A stretch of 64,000 nucleotides of DNA from NCBI GenBank assembly GCA_030272155.1, contig CP126204.1, positions 1,479,501 to 1,543,500 on the forward strand, read 5' to 3'. A program made the position numbers and the translations under genes. The notes beneath the pieces are model-generated. The model was given only the letters and a program-made list of their open reading frames with translations, was not told where the DNA came from and did no database searches. Origin of the DNA: Tetradesmus obliquus. Taxonomy: Eukaryota > Chlorophyta > Chlorophyceae > Sphaeropleales > Scenedesmaceae. This document shows positions 45,265 to 56,422 of the stretch, one piece after another; the stretch's first letter is position 1, and every line of letters starts with the position of its first letter.

Positions 45265-46557
45265 TATCATGTCAGCTACCACACGGACTGCTGTGAGTCA
45301 GGCTGCTGCAAACCTCCAACCTGTCAAGCATTTGATAGAGGTCCACCAACTACATTATTACTCAAGCTCCTGCAGCGTGACTGCTGCTGCTGCTGCAGCC
45401 TTGCCGCCGCTGCTGCTGCTGCTGCTGCTGCTGCCTCCCTCACCTGCAGCCGCTTGTACTTGGGGCAGGCAGTGGGGCAGTCCAGCACCTTGAAGCCGCT
45501 GGCGCGCTGGAAGCACATCGTGAACTGTATGGCCAGCCAGCAGCGGTTGGTGGAGTCCATCTTGGTGCAGCCCTGCTTCATCGCAGAGATGGCTGCATCG
45601 CACAGGGAGCAGTGCAGGTCATGCACATGTGTCAACTCAGGAAGTTACATGCAGAACAACAGCCGCAACAAAGGCATGGAGTGTTGCCTTTGTCAAACTT
45701 GTTGCAGTTGCATATGTAGCACCAACACGTGTCCTGCACATCCTGGTGCAACCCTGCTTCATTGCAGAGACGGCTGCATGCGGGTACAGGGTGCAGCACA
45801 GGTCATGCACACACGGCTGGCTGCAACAGGTGCTTAGAGCGTTGCCCGAGTGACACCGGCTGCAGGCAAGGCAACCCAATGGGACAAGATGTTCCGGTGA
45901 TGCTGTGCTACCAGCTGCTGTTGCAGTATGGCTCAACCTTGGACGCTGCAGGGGTGGTAGCACTCCTCATTGTACTACTGCTTGCAAGCGGTACACAGCG
46001 GCATCATTTAGAAACCATTGTGCTCAGCTGTGGCGCCCCCACCTGAGGTGAAGCAGGTGTTGCCCAGGATGATGTTCATGAGCCCGCTTTCACTGGCTGC
46101 ATGCTGCTCCCACTTCTCCAGCGCATCTGCAGGCGCAGCAGCACGGGCGGCAGTGCGGCACAGCAAGGCATGGCGGATCGGTTCCAGCAACTTGCAAGGT
46201 GCAGCCCTACGTGCTTTGGCTGTTGTGAGTCTCTTCAAAAGGGAGGGATGACAAGCATGTGCAACAGTGCCCTAGGCTGGTGGAAAAGCGTGAGCTTTCA
46301 ATGCTGCACGTTGTTATAGCCTACTGCCAGCTTCAAGGGCGGCCCCACGCATCAAGCAAGCCAGCTGACCAACGTGTGCTGTCCAAACATCTCCAGAAAC
46401 ACTTACTTCTGCCCTGTATAAGGTTCTCCTGTGGTATGGCTTCCAGCACAGCAGCTGCATGCAATTGTCCAAGGGCCCATGTGCTGTGTAGCTGTGCTGC
46501 AGCTAAGCACAGCAGCAGTAGACTGGGGAGTGACACAGGCAGTCGTTGGTCAAACAT
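41899..46557 (-). CDS. GEX1/KAR5-type nuclear fusion membrane protein
   Basis: This is the family of yeast Kar5, plant GEX1 and fish Brambleberry, nuclear-envelope proteins needed for fusion of gamete nuclei. Exons: 46407-46557, 46043-46126, 45444-45592, 45112-45191, 44705-44924, 44407-44472, 43985-44143, 43129-43623, then a long last exon from 42825. The first eight sum to 468 codons in frame. In order: a signal peptide (LPSLLLLCLAAAQLHSTWA), a cysteine-rich domain at about 67-150 (NTCFTSG, GCTKMDSTNRCWLAIQFTMC, DCPTACPKY, VEDCTAKM, YTQFFGDV), coiled-coil Gln-rich helices at about 160-340, and membrane segments near 352-392 and 430-450. A low-complexity Gln/Ala tail with a KRGKK basic patch and an acidic end follows. 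The tail may splice at 42,021 (GAAGAAA|GTGAGT) or run to the stop at 41,899. The cysteine spacing and the YTQFF/CLFLQ region are the family hallmark; identity is inferred from these. Confidence 0.78.
43624..43701 (-). repeat. (CTG)n run directly upstream of a 3' splice site
   Basis: About 25 CAG triplets on the plus strand are CTG in the sense of the GEX1/KAR5-like gene and end at the CTGCAG acceptor of the membrane-segment exon (first base 43,623). The repeat thus occupies the position of the polypyrimidine tract. Confidence 0.85.
45192..45262 (-). repeat. (CTG)n run directly upstream of a 3' splice site
   Basis: About 21 triplets, CTG in the sense strand, end in CTGGCTGCAG, the acceptor of the exon starting at 45,191 that carries VEDCTAKM. 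Confidence 0.85.
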
Positions 46558-47132
46558 CCTGCTCCAGGGCCCCAGCCTATTAGGTGCACTGTCTCTCAGG
46601 ACTTCGCCTCAAGCAGCAGAGCAACCAATGTCGAGCCAGAGCATAGTGATGTCGTCCCTGGTGATTGAAACGATCGTTTAACTTTTAAAAAAACGTTTGA
46701 GGTGGTTCGAGGCACGATGGCAGGAACAGGCCCACGTCGAGCTCGTAGTGCTGCCCAGGCTGTAGCAAGTGGTGCTCTGCACGAGGCACTAGTATCTCGT
46801 ATTTTTACGCTTGACATTTTATACTTGATTCCAACAAGTTTTAAGATGGACTATGCATTGCCAGGCCTGTAATACCCGCTTTCCTTGTCAGCAGTGGCAC
46901 CAGATTGAGGGGCCATAAGCCCTGTCCTGATCCCAGCATGCAGAACTATTTTGGCTGCCGCCAAAAAAAGTATTGTTTGGCTAGTGACTGTTGTCACCGC
47001 CTGTGACTGCTGTGGTTACCCACATTGCCACCTTACGAACTGAAGTTGTGTTGTGGAGGTCGAATTGCACACAGCCTCACTTAAGATTCTTGACTGTACC
47101 AAACTGTAAAGTTTCAGCCAGACAAGGCAGCC
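46558..47132. promoter_or_regulatory. Divergent spacer between GEX1-like and SLOW GREEN 1-like genes
   Basis: These 575 bp lie between two start codons on opposite strands, so promoters for both genes should lie here. A perfect 12-bp palindrome, AAACGATCGTTT, sits at 46,668-46,679, about 110 bp from the GEX1-like start. The middle is AT-richer (TATTTTTACG, CATTTTATACTTG near 46,799-46,829). Protein binding at the palindrome is inference. Confidence 0.45.
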
Positions 47133-48064
47133 ATGCTGTGCTACTCACCAGGACTGCTGTCCACTCGGCAGCAGCTGCTGCGGCCAGGCGCTGCATTGAT
47201 GCCAGGAATCAGGACCCGCAGCCCATGCCTCATCGTGCATGCAGCCAAGGGCTTCGGCAGCAGCAAGCGCTCTACCAAGGTGTGGCACCAGCAGCAGCAG
47301 CAGCAACAGCAGCATGACCAATATGTCTCATGACCATGCAATGATGCGTAGGGCGTGCCAGCACGTCCTGTCACACCTGTCTTATATAACGATATCTCTG
47401 CAGGAGGATGTGTCAACAGCTGGCAGGAAGGCGAAGCGCGTGGCTGTGCGGCCCCAGGCCCCCCAGGTGCCATCAGGCCTAGCTGACGTGGCAGTGCAGC
47501 AGTACGAGGAGCTGGAGGCAGCCAAGAAGTGAGCAGCAGAGTCATGTTGACAGTGATATGATAATAAGTTGCATGCAAGCAGGCTAGTAGTACATCCTAC
47601 TAGGTTGGTGTGAACACACCCAGTGGTGTGGCACTCTGGTGGTAGCAGTGGCAGCAGCAAGGACGGCAGGAGTGAAGGCAACAGATACAGTAGAAGCAGT
47701 GACAGCAGCAATGACAGCAGCGATTGCAGCAGCTGTAACAGCAGCAGCAGTTAAGGCACCTGCTGGAGACCATGATGATGAGTGCTGCAGGCAGTAGCTT
47801 TGACAGCACTCCTGTGTCACAATGACATGCTGGCGTTGTTAGCGCCAAAACCGGAGACAGGTGGTGCTTGCTGTGCATGCAAGCATTGTGCATTACATGC
47901 AACAGAACACTGCAAATATGAGGAGCGCTGCTGGTGGTGTCAAGGTCAGCGCCACACCAGGCTGGTGTGCAAATCATACGCAGCACCTGACTAGTGCTGG
48001 AAGTGGCGGCGTACAAGTTGTTTGTGCTCCTGCTATCTGCTAAGTGGTGCCCTGCTGCTGCTTG

Positions 48065-48128
<64 letters not shown>

Positions 48129-50874
48129 GCTGCTGCTGCAGGGCTGCCGAGGAGGAGGCTGAGTTTGCGTCCCGCCTAGAGCTCATCAAGGCGGAGGCAG
48201 CACAGAAGAAGGCGGCAGGGGTGAGCTCAGCAGCTGCAGTAAATGCAGCTGCAGCTGCCTCAGCAGAGCAGCGGCCTAGCAAACCGCCAAGATATTTGCC
48301 ACGTGCAGAACGCAGCAGTCAGTGGCTTGCAAGGTCAGCCTTTGTCTTACAGACATCGCGTGCCGTTGGTTCTCTCTCCAGCAAGCACCATAGCTCCAGC
48401 TCATGCTCGCATCTCATACCACCTCACCACATGTACTGCAGTGCCCGACCTTTGCACCTTTGTGAACCTGTGCCTGGCCTGCAGCTGGTACCCAGCCTTC
48501 CTGCCAAGGCAGCAGTGCAGCAGCCGCAGCGTGCCGTGTTTGATGCGTCGTATCAATGCCTTGTCAAACCATCAACATGTCATGCACTGCTTGCTGCTGT
48601 TTCCCTTCTCCAGCAAGTGCTGTACACCTCACAACCCTTGCAAGCTCAACACAGGCCTCACAATACATGTGCCCTGCTGATCTTTGCACTGCTGCAGCTG
48701 GTGCCCAGCATCCCCGCAAAGGCAGCAGCGCAGCAGCCGCAGCGTGCCGTGTTTGACGCCCCCAAGGAGCCCGAGGACATCTACGCCAACCCGCCCTCCA
48801 TTCTGAGCACGCTGCAGGACCAGCTACAGAGCGACATCAACGACCCAGCCCTCAGGTGCGGCTGCGCGCTGCGGCTGGTAGCCTCATGTTGAGCAACTGA
48901 GTGGGGTTTGCTGGTGTAGGTGCGGCAGCAGTGGGCAGCAGTACACAGCGGATGGTGAGCAGTCCTCAAGTTGACGCTAAACGGGGCAGTGCCCCAGGCA
49001 GCCATGGAGATGGTAGCAATTCTGCACTGATGTGATGCTGAGCCATGCTGCGTCCTTGGTGTTTGGTGTACAGGGAAGCCAAGATCGGCCCCGGGCAGCT
49101 GGGCCTGGCTGGTGGCGCCACCCGCTTTGCTGCTTGGCCGCCAACTAGCATAATTGATTAGCCATGCTGCTGCCTCCTCCTGTCTTTGTGTGCTTGCAGG
49201 GAAGCCAAGAACGGCCCTGGGCAGCTGGGCCTGGCTGGTGGCGCCATCCGCTTTGCTGCTTGGCCGCCAACTAGCATAATTGATCAGCCATGCTGCTGCC
49301 TCCTCCTGTCTTTGTGTGCTTGCAGGGAAGCTAAGATCGGCCCTGGGCAGCTGGGCCTGGCTGGTGGCGCCATCCTGTTTGCTGCTTGGCCGCCAACTAG
49401 CATAGTTGATTAGCCATGCTGCTGCCTCCTCCTGTCTTTGTGTGCTTGCAGGGAAGCTAAGATCGGCCCTGGGCAGCTGGGCCTGGCTGGTGGTGCCATC
49501 CTGTTTGGGCTGGTGTTCGTGCTGGTGGCAGGTGGCGACTTTGCCACCACAAACAGGTGGGGCTTCGTGCTGCAATACATGCGTCATGTGACACATGTAT
49601 ACACGGCAGCTGCACCATGCAGCAGCCATGATATCCCCTGCCAGTGCCCTATCTTGCGCTCAAAAGCCAAGTGATCAGCACTGCAAGTGTGATGCGTGGG
49701 TGGTGCTGACATCCATCCTCTTTGCTGTTCAATTTGCTGCGATTGCAGTCGTGAGTGTCGAAGTCATGTTCGCTGATGTGATGTGGCTGTGCACACACCA
49801 CCCCTGCCACCTGTCTGGGTGCTGCCGCAGGTACAAAGGTGTGCGGCCATCGCGCCCGCCGCCTGACCCCATTGAGATGGCCCGCCTGGCAAGGCAGGCT
49901 GAGGGCTTCGAGGCCAAGTTTGCGGCTGACCCGGCAGACCTGCAGGTGCGAACGCCACCTTTGATTCTGCTGCCTTGTTTGCAGCGAAGCCTGCAGCAAA
50001 CGTAGCAGGCCTGCAGTTGCAAAGTTTGCAGCAACCCCAGCAGGCCTGCAGTTAGTTGCAGCTGACCCAGCAGACCTGCAGGTGTGTATGCCACTGTTGA
50101 TTCTGCTGCCTTGTTTGCAGCGAAGTCTGCAGCATTGCCAGCAGGCCTGCGGCTGCAGAGTTTGCAGCTGACCCAGCAGACCTGCAGGTGTAGTAGCGTT
50201 TTAACACATAGCACATTAATTGTGGATAGCTATGCCTTTGCTGCCGTCAGTCAGCAATGAAGCTTCCTGCAGCCCTTCAAGGGGCCACAGGCTACAAAAC
50301 AGCATGTGCACGTGTACTCCGAGTTTCGCCTACCGCTCATTTGTTGTTGGCGGCGTCTGCAGCAGAGTCAGGGCTGCCTGCGCTTTCGTGGCTTCTCGCT
50401 AACAGCTGCTGCCGCTGCCGCTGCCACTGCTGCTGCCATGTGTGGTGCTGCTGCTACAGTCGCTGGAGGCTGCTGCTGTGACGTATGCACGCATGGCTGA
50501 CTACCCCAGGGCGGCTGACCTGCTGGAGCAGCTGGTGAGGCGGGGGGAGGGGTACTGCAGCGGAAAGTGCAACTGTTGATTAGCTTGATGATCCTTGTTG
50601 CTGCTCTGTGGCTGTTGCTGTCGGCATGTATGCTACACACGACGACTGCAAACATAGGCCGCTGTGTGCTTGCTGCTGCGTTGGTGCTGTTACTTTTGGA
50701 TGTTGGGTGTGCGTGTTGCCGTGGTTGAATCTTGCTGCCTGTGCAGAAGCATGGAGCAGCACGGTTGCTGCGAGTGCAGAGTGCTGCTGCCCAGGCTGAG
50801 CGAGCTTAGCTGCTGGTGCTAGCCGTATCTGGCGCTTGGGCCTTGACCACACCCCCAACCTCATGCACTGCCTG

Positions 50875-50958
<84 letters not shown>

Positions 50959-52395
50959 ACTGTGGCCAAGCCGGATGACGCTGAGGCGTGGCGTGTGCTG
51001 GGCGAGGCGCGGCTGCTGAATGTTGATGCCAAGGAGTCGGTGACAGCGTATGAGAAGGCACTGGCACTGCGGCCCAACGACCAAACCATCATTGCTGTGA
51101 GTCGAGTCGGCAGCAGCGCGGGCAGCTGTTCCGCTGTAGCTATTGGCAGCAGCAGCAGGAGTGCGGCTTGATAGGTCTATGCTAGTTTGACTAGACTAGG
51201 CAAGGTGCTGGGTGCGGCGCGGCTGCTCAATGTTGATGAATGCTGTGAACTCGGTGGCAGCATATGAGAAGAAGGCACTGGCGCTGCGGCCCAATGACCA
51301 GACCATCATTGCTGTGAGTCGAGTCAACAGCAGCGCGGGCAGCTGTTCCTCTGTAGCTACCAGCAGCAGCAGCAGTGCGGCTTGATAGGTCTATGCTGGT
51401 TTGACTAGACTGGGCGAGGTGCTGGGCGAGGCGCGGCCGCTCAATGTTGATTAATACTAAGCATTTGATGGCAGCGTACAGGAAGGCACTGGCGCTACGG
51501 CCCAATGACCAGACCATCATCTCTTTGAGTCGAGTCAGCAGCAGCGTGGCCAGATGCCCTCTGTAGCCAGCGGCAGCAGCACGACATGGCAGGTTCTGTG
51601 CTGGTGTGGCGGGACCCCTTGCACAGGCTGGGTTCCTGCCGTATCACACTGCTGGTGCAACCACCTGAACAGAACAGGGGATTGCAGTCGCTTCAGCTGA
51701 ATAGCACGCACTGCCTGCTGCGTGCTGCTGTGTGTGTGCTGCTGCCTATGCACCTTGCTATATGTCCGCAGGGGCTGGTTGACGCTTACGTGGCCAACAG
51801 CCAACAGGCCAAGGCGGTCAGCTACCTGACAGGGCTGCGGGATCAGATACTGGCGAATGCAGTAACAGCAGCAGCAGCCGGCAGCAGCAGCAGCAGTGAA
51901 GCAGCAGCAGCAGCAGATGCGGCCAGCAGCAGTGCTGGTGCAGCAGGGGAGCAGGCCTCAAGCAGTGAGCAGCAGCTAGAAGTGGACCCCATCGGTGTGC
52001 AGCTGCTGCTAGGTGAGCGGCTGTGATACTGCCGACGGGCTGTGCTTTGGTTGTTGCTACAGTTGCCTGGCTTGCCTGCCTGCCTGCGCTGATTTGGGTT
52101 ACATATCCTTCTTTGCCTGCCTGGCAGACATGCCTGCATGGCAGCACCTCAAGCTGGTCCAGCAGCAGTGCAGCTTCTCAGCAGAGTCTGACCCACTTTT
52201 GCACTGATGTGTGTCGCATGGCCGCGCCCTTCGTCTCCCCTGCATGTCACCTGGCTGCTGTGCCACAGGTTGCTGCTGCTGCTGCTGCCGCGTGCAGGCA
52301 AGGCGTACGCGGGCTGACGTGGCCACGACCAGGACGCACTGGCTGCATACGACACACTCATCGGCGCCTTCCCCAGTGACTTCGGGGGGCTAACA

Positions 52396-52453
<58 letters not shown>

Positions 52454-52852
52454 CACTTGCAGGCAAGGCGTACGCTGGCCGGTGCGGCCACGACCAGGAC
52501 GCACTGGCAGCCTGTGACACAATTATTGGCGCATGTACGACACCCAACCTTGCTGCTGCTGCTGCTGCTGTTGCTGCTGTCGTCGCCTGCAGGCAAGGCG
52601 TACGCAGGCTGGCGTGGTCACGACCAGGACGCCCTAGCAGCTTATGACACGCTCATCGGCGCCTTCCCCAGTGACTTCAGGGGCTACCTGGCCAAGGCAG
52701 TGTTCCTGAAAGAGCGGGGCAGGCAGGGCGATGCAGAGCGCATGTTCCTGCAGGCCAAGTACTATGCGCCTGAGGAGATGCAGGGCTTTGTGGCTGCCAG
52801 GGCGGGCGAGCGGGCGATGATTGAGCCGCTGCCTGACAACGGCATGGAATGA
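47133..52852 (+). CDS. SLOW GREEN 1-like chloroplast TPR protein, 10 exons, 480 aa
   Basis: The C-terminal part closely resembles plant SLOW GREEN 1, a plastid TPR protein needed for chloroplast development. Exons: 47133-47279, 47404-47528, 48142-48220, 48698-48855, 49452-49556, 49831-49945, 50460-50534, 50959-51096, 51772-52012 and 52593-52852. All have GT..AG introns and the sum of 1,443 nt is divisible by three. Residues 1-50 are basic and Ser/Arg-rich, like a transit peptide. A hydrophobic segment (FGLVFVLVAGG) lies near residue 185. TPR units follow: TYARMADYPRAADLLEQL, AWRVLGEARLLNVDAKES with AYEKALALRPND, and in the last exon YDTLIGAFPSDFRGYLAKA and DAERMFLQAKYYAP. A Ser/Ala linker at about 340-375 is atypical. 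Exons 4, 5, 6, 8 and 10 have duplicated edges in adjacent introns. A TGTAA at about 53,022 may be the poly(A) signal. Confidence 0.82.
48058..48141 (+). repeat. (CTG)n run upstream of exon 3 acceptor
   Basis: About 24 CTG-type triplets end in CTGCTGCAG, the acceptor of exon 3 of the SLOW GREEN 1-like gene (first base 48,142). Confidence 0.85.
49074..49577 (+). repeat. Exact 126-bp tandem repeat x4 covering an acceptor and exon start
   Basis: Exon starts GGAAGC follow CAG at 49,074, 49,200, 49,326 and 49,452, spaced exactly 126 bp. Each unit holds the intron end (TGTGCTTGCAG in units 2-4), the first part of exon 5 (AKIGPGQLGLAGGA) and, in units 1-3, a run into TTGATTAG or similar with an in-frame stop. 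Only the fourth continues into the hydrophobic segment, so only it gives a full protein. Confidence 0.92.
50877..50955 (+). repeat. (CTG)n run upstream of exon 8 acceptor
   Basis: About 26 CTG triplets end in CTGCCAG, the acceptor of the TPR exon starting at 50,959. Confidence 0.88.
50959..51523 (+). repeat. TPR exon plus two decayed downstream copies
   Basis: The 3' part of exon 8 with its donor (CATTGCT|GTGAGTCGAGTC) recurs at about 51,203-51,325 and 51,407-51,535, about 210-217 bp apart. Both extra copies contain small deletions and insertions that break the TPR frame, so they are decayed exon duplicates inside the intron. Confidence 0.85.
52297..52680 (+). repeat. Three copies of the last-exon start, each behind a CTG run
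   Basis: GCAAGGCGTACGC follows CAG at 52,297, 52,463 and 52,593. The first copy soon meets TGA, the second lacks the FPSDF part, and only the third continues to the stop. Copies two and three are each preceded by long CTG runs (52,398-52,453 and 52,549-52,580). Confidence 0.85.
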
Positions 52853-53907
52853 GGGAAAATGTGAGGTGGATGTGTGAGGGATATGCGTGATGAGTGAGTG
52901 TGTGAGGCTGCTCAGCAGATGCTGCTCAGCAACGGCTGCTGCCAGTGGTGGTTGATGGTGACATGGAAGTGAGTTTGCGCGAGAGGCTGCAGACGGCTCA
53001 ACGGCAGGTGATGTTTCGAGTGTGTAACACTCGTGTGAGACAGGTACTGACACGAGTGTGTGTAGCGTCCATAACAGTGGTACGGCACAAGCTGCAGCCC
53101 ACACAGATGGTCAGGAGACTTAGAACGAGAGGTCTTCTGGCGCAGCTTTGCTTGAATGTGCAGTTTCGCATCCAATGCAGTCCGTGAGGACTCTGCGGAT
53201 GTGTTAATTCGTTCTTATACAAGCTGCAGCGGCGGCAACAGTGTGTGCTTCAGCAAGCGTACAGTGCGCAGGGATTTTCCTATTAGTGTGAGCTAAAGCT
53301 GTGCATTGCTGCCCATCTTATGAATGGCCACGATGTAAGTCGTCATAACCGGCTTTGAAAGCCGCGGCTTGAGCAGTACCGGCCCTGTGGCACCTGCATG
53401 CTGTCCACAACCTATGGCATGCCACACAGCAGCAGCAGCAATAGTGAGGGGGGTTGTCAAGTGGGTGGCAACACTGACTATGCTGAATTCCCGCGTATAA
53501 TATGAAGCTCTAAACAAAGCATTGCGATATGCATGGTACCACAGGTACTGAAAGACGACCGTGCGCACCAATTTCAGCTGCGTAGCTGCTTCGATCAGCT
53601 TCAGGCGGTTGGAACGTCACGCAGATCACGGTTGGCACGTTTCCTTTCAGCTGATGCAGTGCCGGCTTGTCAACGCCAAGAAAATTATTCCTTTTATTTT
53701 CGTCTTGGCCAGCTGTAGTCACACGTTCGCTTTGCTGCAAGGAATCCTGGATGACAATGACAGGTGTTGTCATTTCACTACGTGCGCTTTGCCGGCTGGA
53801 GCTCTTAAGCAATCGGTGTGCATGGTTCAGCCGTCAAGCATCCGAAGATTGGACTATCTGTGGCTTTTCATAAGTCTCATCAGCGCCATACTACCATATC
53901 TGCGAAC
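52853..53907. other. Intergenic region upstream of the cysteine-rich gene
   Basis: I see no gene, repeat array or RNA gene. The first part holds the 3' end of the preceding gene. The promoter of the following plus-strand gene must lie near 53,500-53,900. Confidence 0.4.
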
Positions 53908-55254
53908 ATGAACCGCCTGGTGAGTGCACTACTGCAGCAATACGTCGATCGATCTGAATTTGCAGTAGATCAGTTTTCAAACAATCAATGGCTTAGTAAT
54001 GATGATATGGGCTTCTATATAGCCGTGCCAGAGAGCAGGGGTCCTCAGGCGCATAAGCATCCTGCTCCGACATGTCTCGGAGGCAGCACGCTGAAGACAG
54101 CAAACAATCTGCTTTTGAACTTACAATAACAATTAAATTATGTTGGCTGATATTGCAGGCCGTATGTCTGCTTCTGCTGGCCGTCGTTGTGGCGGGTGAG
54201 TGTTTGGGCGCCAGCCTGCTGAGCGCAGCAACAGGCTCGTCGTCAACAGCTTACGGAATGAACAAAAGAGTTACCTGTCAGTCTAAATCTTTTAATGAAG
54301 ATACTGAGATGGATGTGGGCACGTACTTGGCTGTCGGCAGCAAGGACCCGCCCTGGAGAGATGGCAGCACTGTCGAGCAGCACTGAGCAGCATTGACAAC
54401 AGCAGCATGCACAAAAACGTTCGCCGTACCTACACTGCAAACTAATCTGACCCTTTTCGCCTCTGTTTCATTTCCCGTGTGCTGCCTGCAGCTGAGGAAG
54501 AGCAAATCGTGGTGAGCTTGAGCTGCAGCAGCCAGCACTGCACGCCAGAGGTGCCAGCCTGCTGTACCCCTGTCACCTGAGCACCTGAGTGAACACACCA
54601 CTGTTGTGGTATCGACTGCAATGCACACAGTGTATCATTCATCACTCCATATTCTCCTAGCCTGCAGTTATCGCGCTTGTGCTGTACAGCATACATGTAG
54701 CCTGACTCCACTGCCCGCCGTGCCCCTCCCCTCCCCCGCCCTGCAGAACGAGCGCAAGCTGCAGGGCCTGCTGCTGCCCCTGGCCGCCAAGGCTGTTGCT
54801 GTCAAGGCTATCGCAGCAAAGGCTGCTGTGGCTGGCGCGGTGGTGTCCCAGGGTGCTGCCGCACTGGCTGCTGCTGCGCCCCAGGTGTCGGTGCAGGAGG
54901 CTCCCTGCCAGCAGGTCTGCCATGACAAGTGCAGCGTGGTGATGGAGAAGGAGTGCAAGAAGGTGCCAGTGACAAAGAAGGTGAGAGAACCGGATATGGA
55001 TACTAGTTTTTTGCTGGGATCGTTTGTTGTCAGCTGTGTGAAACGCTGCTGATTTAGCGATGCATATGTTGCCCCAAACTTGCAATGACTGAAGCAACAC
55101 GCCTGTAGTCAGCTGCTGCGGCTTACTTAGTGTGCAGCTCACAATGCAGCTCTTCATGTGTTGCGCTGACACGTACACGGCTGTGCCTGGCAGCCTTTAC
55201 GTCGCTCTGCAGTGCGCGTCATGTTAATCTTTCCCGCCCGCAACCACTCACCAA

Positions 55255-55307
<53 letters not shown>

Positions 55308-55882
55308 CTGGTGCTCCTGCCACTTTTTTTCTGCCACCCACAACCCTGACCTACTAACCCACCACAATACCCCATGCCTACACATCCTTCCTACCCCACC
55401 ACCTACATTGTCATACCACATAACAAACCCCAGGAGTGCGCCATGGTGCCCAAGACAGTCAGCGAGAAGCGCTGCAGCAAGAACTGCCAGGTCAGCCTGC
55501 CAGGCCATGGCCGCAAGATGAAGGGACTGCTGCTGCCCCTGGCTGCCAAGGCCGTTGTCGCCAAGGCTGTTGTCGCAAAGGCTGCTGTGGCTGGCGCTGT
55601 TGTGGCCAAGGCTGCTGCTATGGTGCCCTCAGTGGTGAGCGCTGCGCTGCTGCTAGGCTGCATGTGGCTGTTGCGATGTGATGTTTTGTTTTTTGGTGTC
55701 AAACGCGCATACCGGCTGTAAGTGGGCTGCCAGTTTGCGGCCGGGATATAAACATGATGTATACGCTGTTCAGCTGCATGGTTGCTTGCGCACGACCAGA
55801 TCATCACTTGCTGTCATCATGGGAACTGTCCACTGGGCTCCCTCGCCATCCTCTTCGCTGGCAGTTCTTGCGTACAATTTCC

Positions 55883-55920
<38 letters not shown>

Positions 55921-56422
55921 CTGCAGGACTGCGAGGTGGTGTGTGAGGATGTGCCTGTCACGGTGCATGAGCTGCAGTGCAAGGACGTGACCAGTGAGGT
56001 GGAGCAGTGCGTCAACATGCCCAAGCAGAGCTGCGAGAAGGTGGGCCGCCAGTGATGCTGTGATGTGTGAGCATGTGTCTGCTGTTGCTTTGCGTGGTTC
56101 TGCAGAGGAATGCTATGCTGCCAGTGTGCCTGCCAGCATGCATGGCACTGCATGCAGGCTTGCTGCTGACTGCAGCGATAGCGTGTTCACTATGCTGTGC
56201 AAAAAATATATCTGCCAGCCATGCAATTACAGCATCCTTTGCAATGGCATAGGACAGCTGACATGCAGCTTTTGCAGCACGCATGCTGGGTGTACATGTT
56301 GTTCCTGCCTGCTGCTGATGCCGGCCTGCCGCCTGGTTGTATTGTTACTGCAGGTGTGCCTGTGCGTGCCCATGAAGCAGGTGACAGTCACCATGGGCCA
56401 CCCACTGATGGCTGGCGCCTAG
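53908..56422 (+). CDS. Small secreted cysteine-rich protein, unknown function, 228 aa
   Basis: I do not recognise this gene. Seven exons with GT..AG introns fit: 53908-53919, 54159-54195, 54492-54511, 54747-54980, 55434-55634, 55927-56040 and 56354-56422, together 687 nt and in frame. Residues 1-17 form a signal peptide (MNRLAVCLLLLAVVVAG). Two near-identical hydrophobic/Lys blocks (LLLPLAAKAV then KAAVAGAVV) lie at about 28-60 and 128-165. Around them are cysteine clusters: CQQVCHDKC with EC (about 80-95), CAMVP to CSKNC (103-119), DCEVVCEDVPVT with further Cys (170-204) and VCLCVP (208-212). The recurring C..V....VPVT pattern suggests ancient internal repeats. An extracellular, matrix or cell-wall role, or a membrane-active one through the Ala/Lys blocks, is inference. 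The first exon of four codons and third of 20 nt are unusually small, so the 5' model is the least certain part. Confidence 0.68.
55258..55303 (+). repeat. (CTG)n run in intron 4 of the cysteine-rich gene
   Basis: About 15 CTG triplets lie about 130 bp upstream of the acceptor at 55,433, in the sense strand. A second run (55,885-55,919) ends directly at the next acceptor, TCCCTGCAG. Confidence 0.8.

Noticed and set aside
47640-47770. Coding stretch rich in GCAGTGAC triplets on plus strand
   Set aside because: It is a degenerate triplet repeat within intron 2 of the SLOW GREEN 1-like gene and does not fit its frame.
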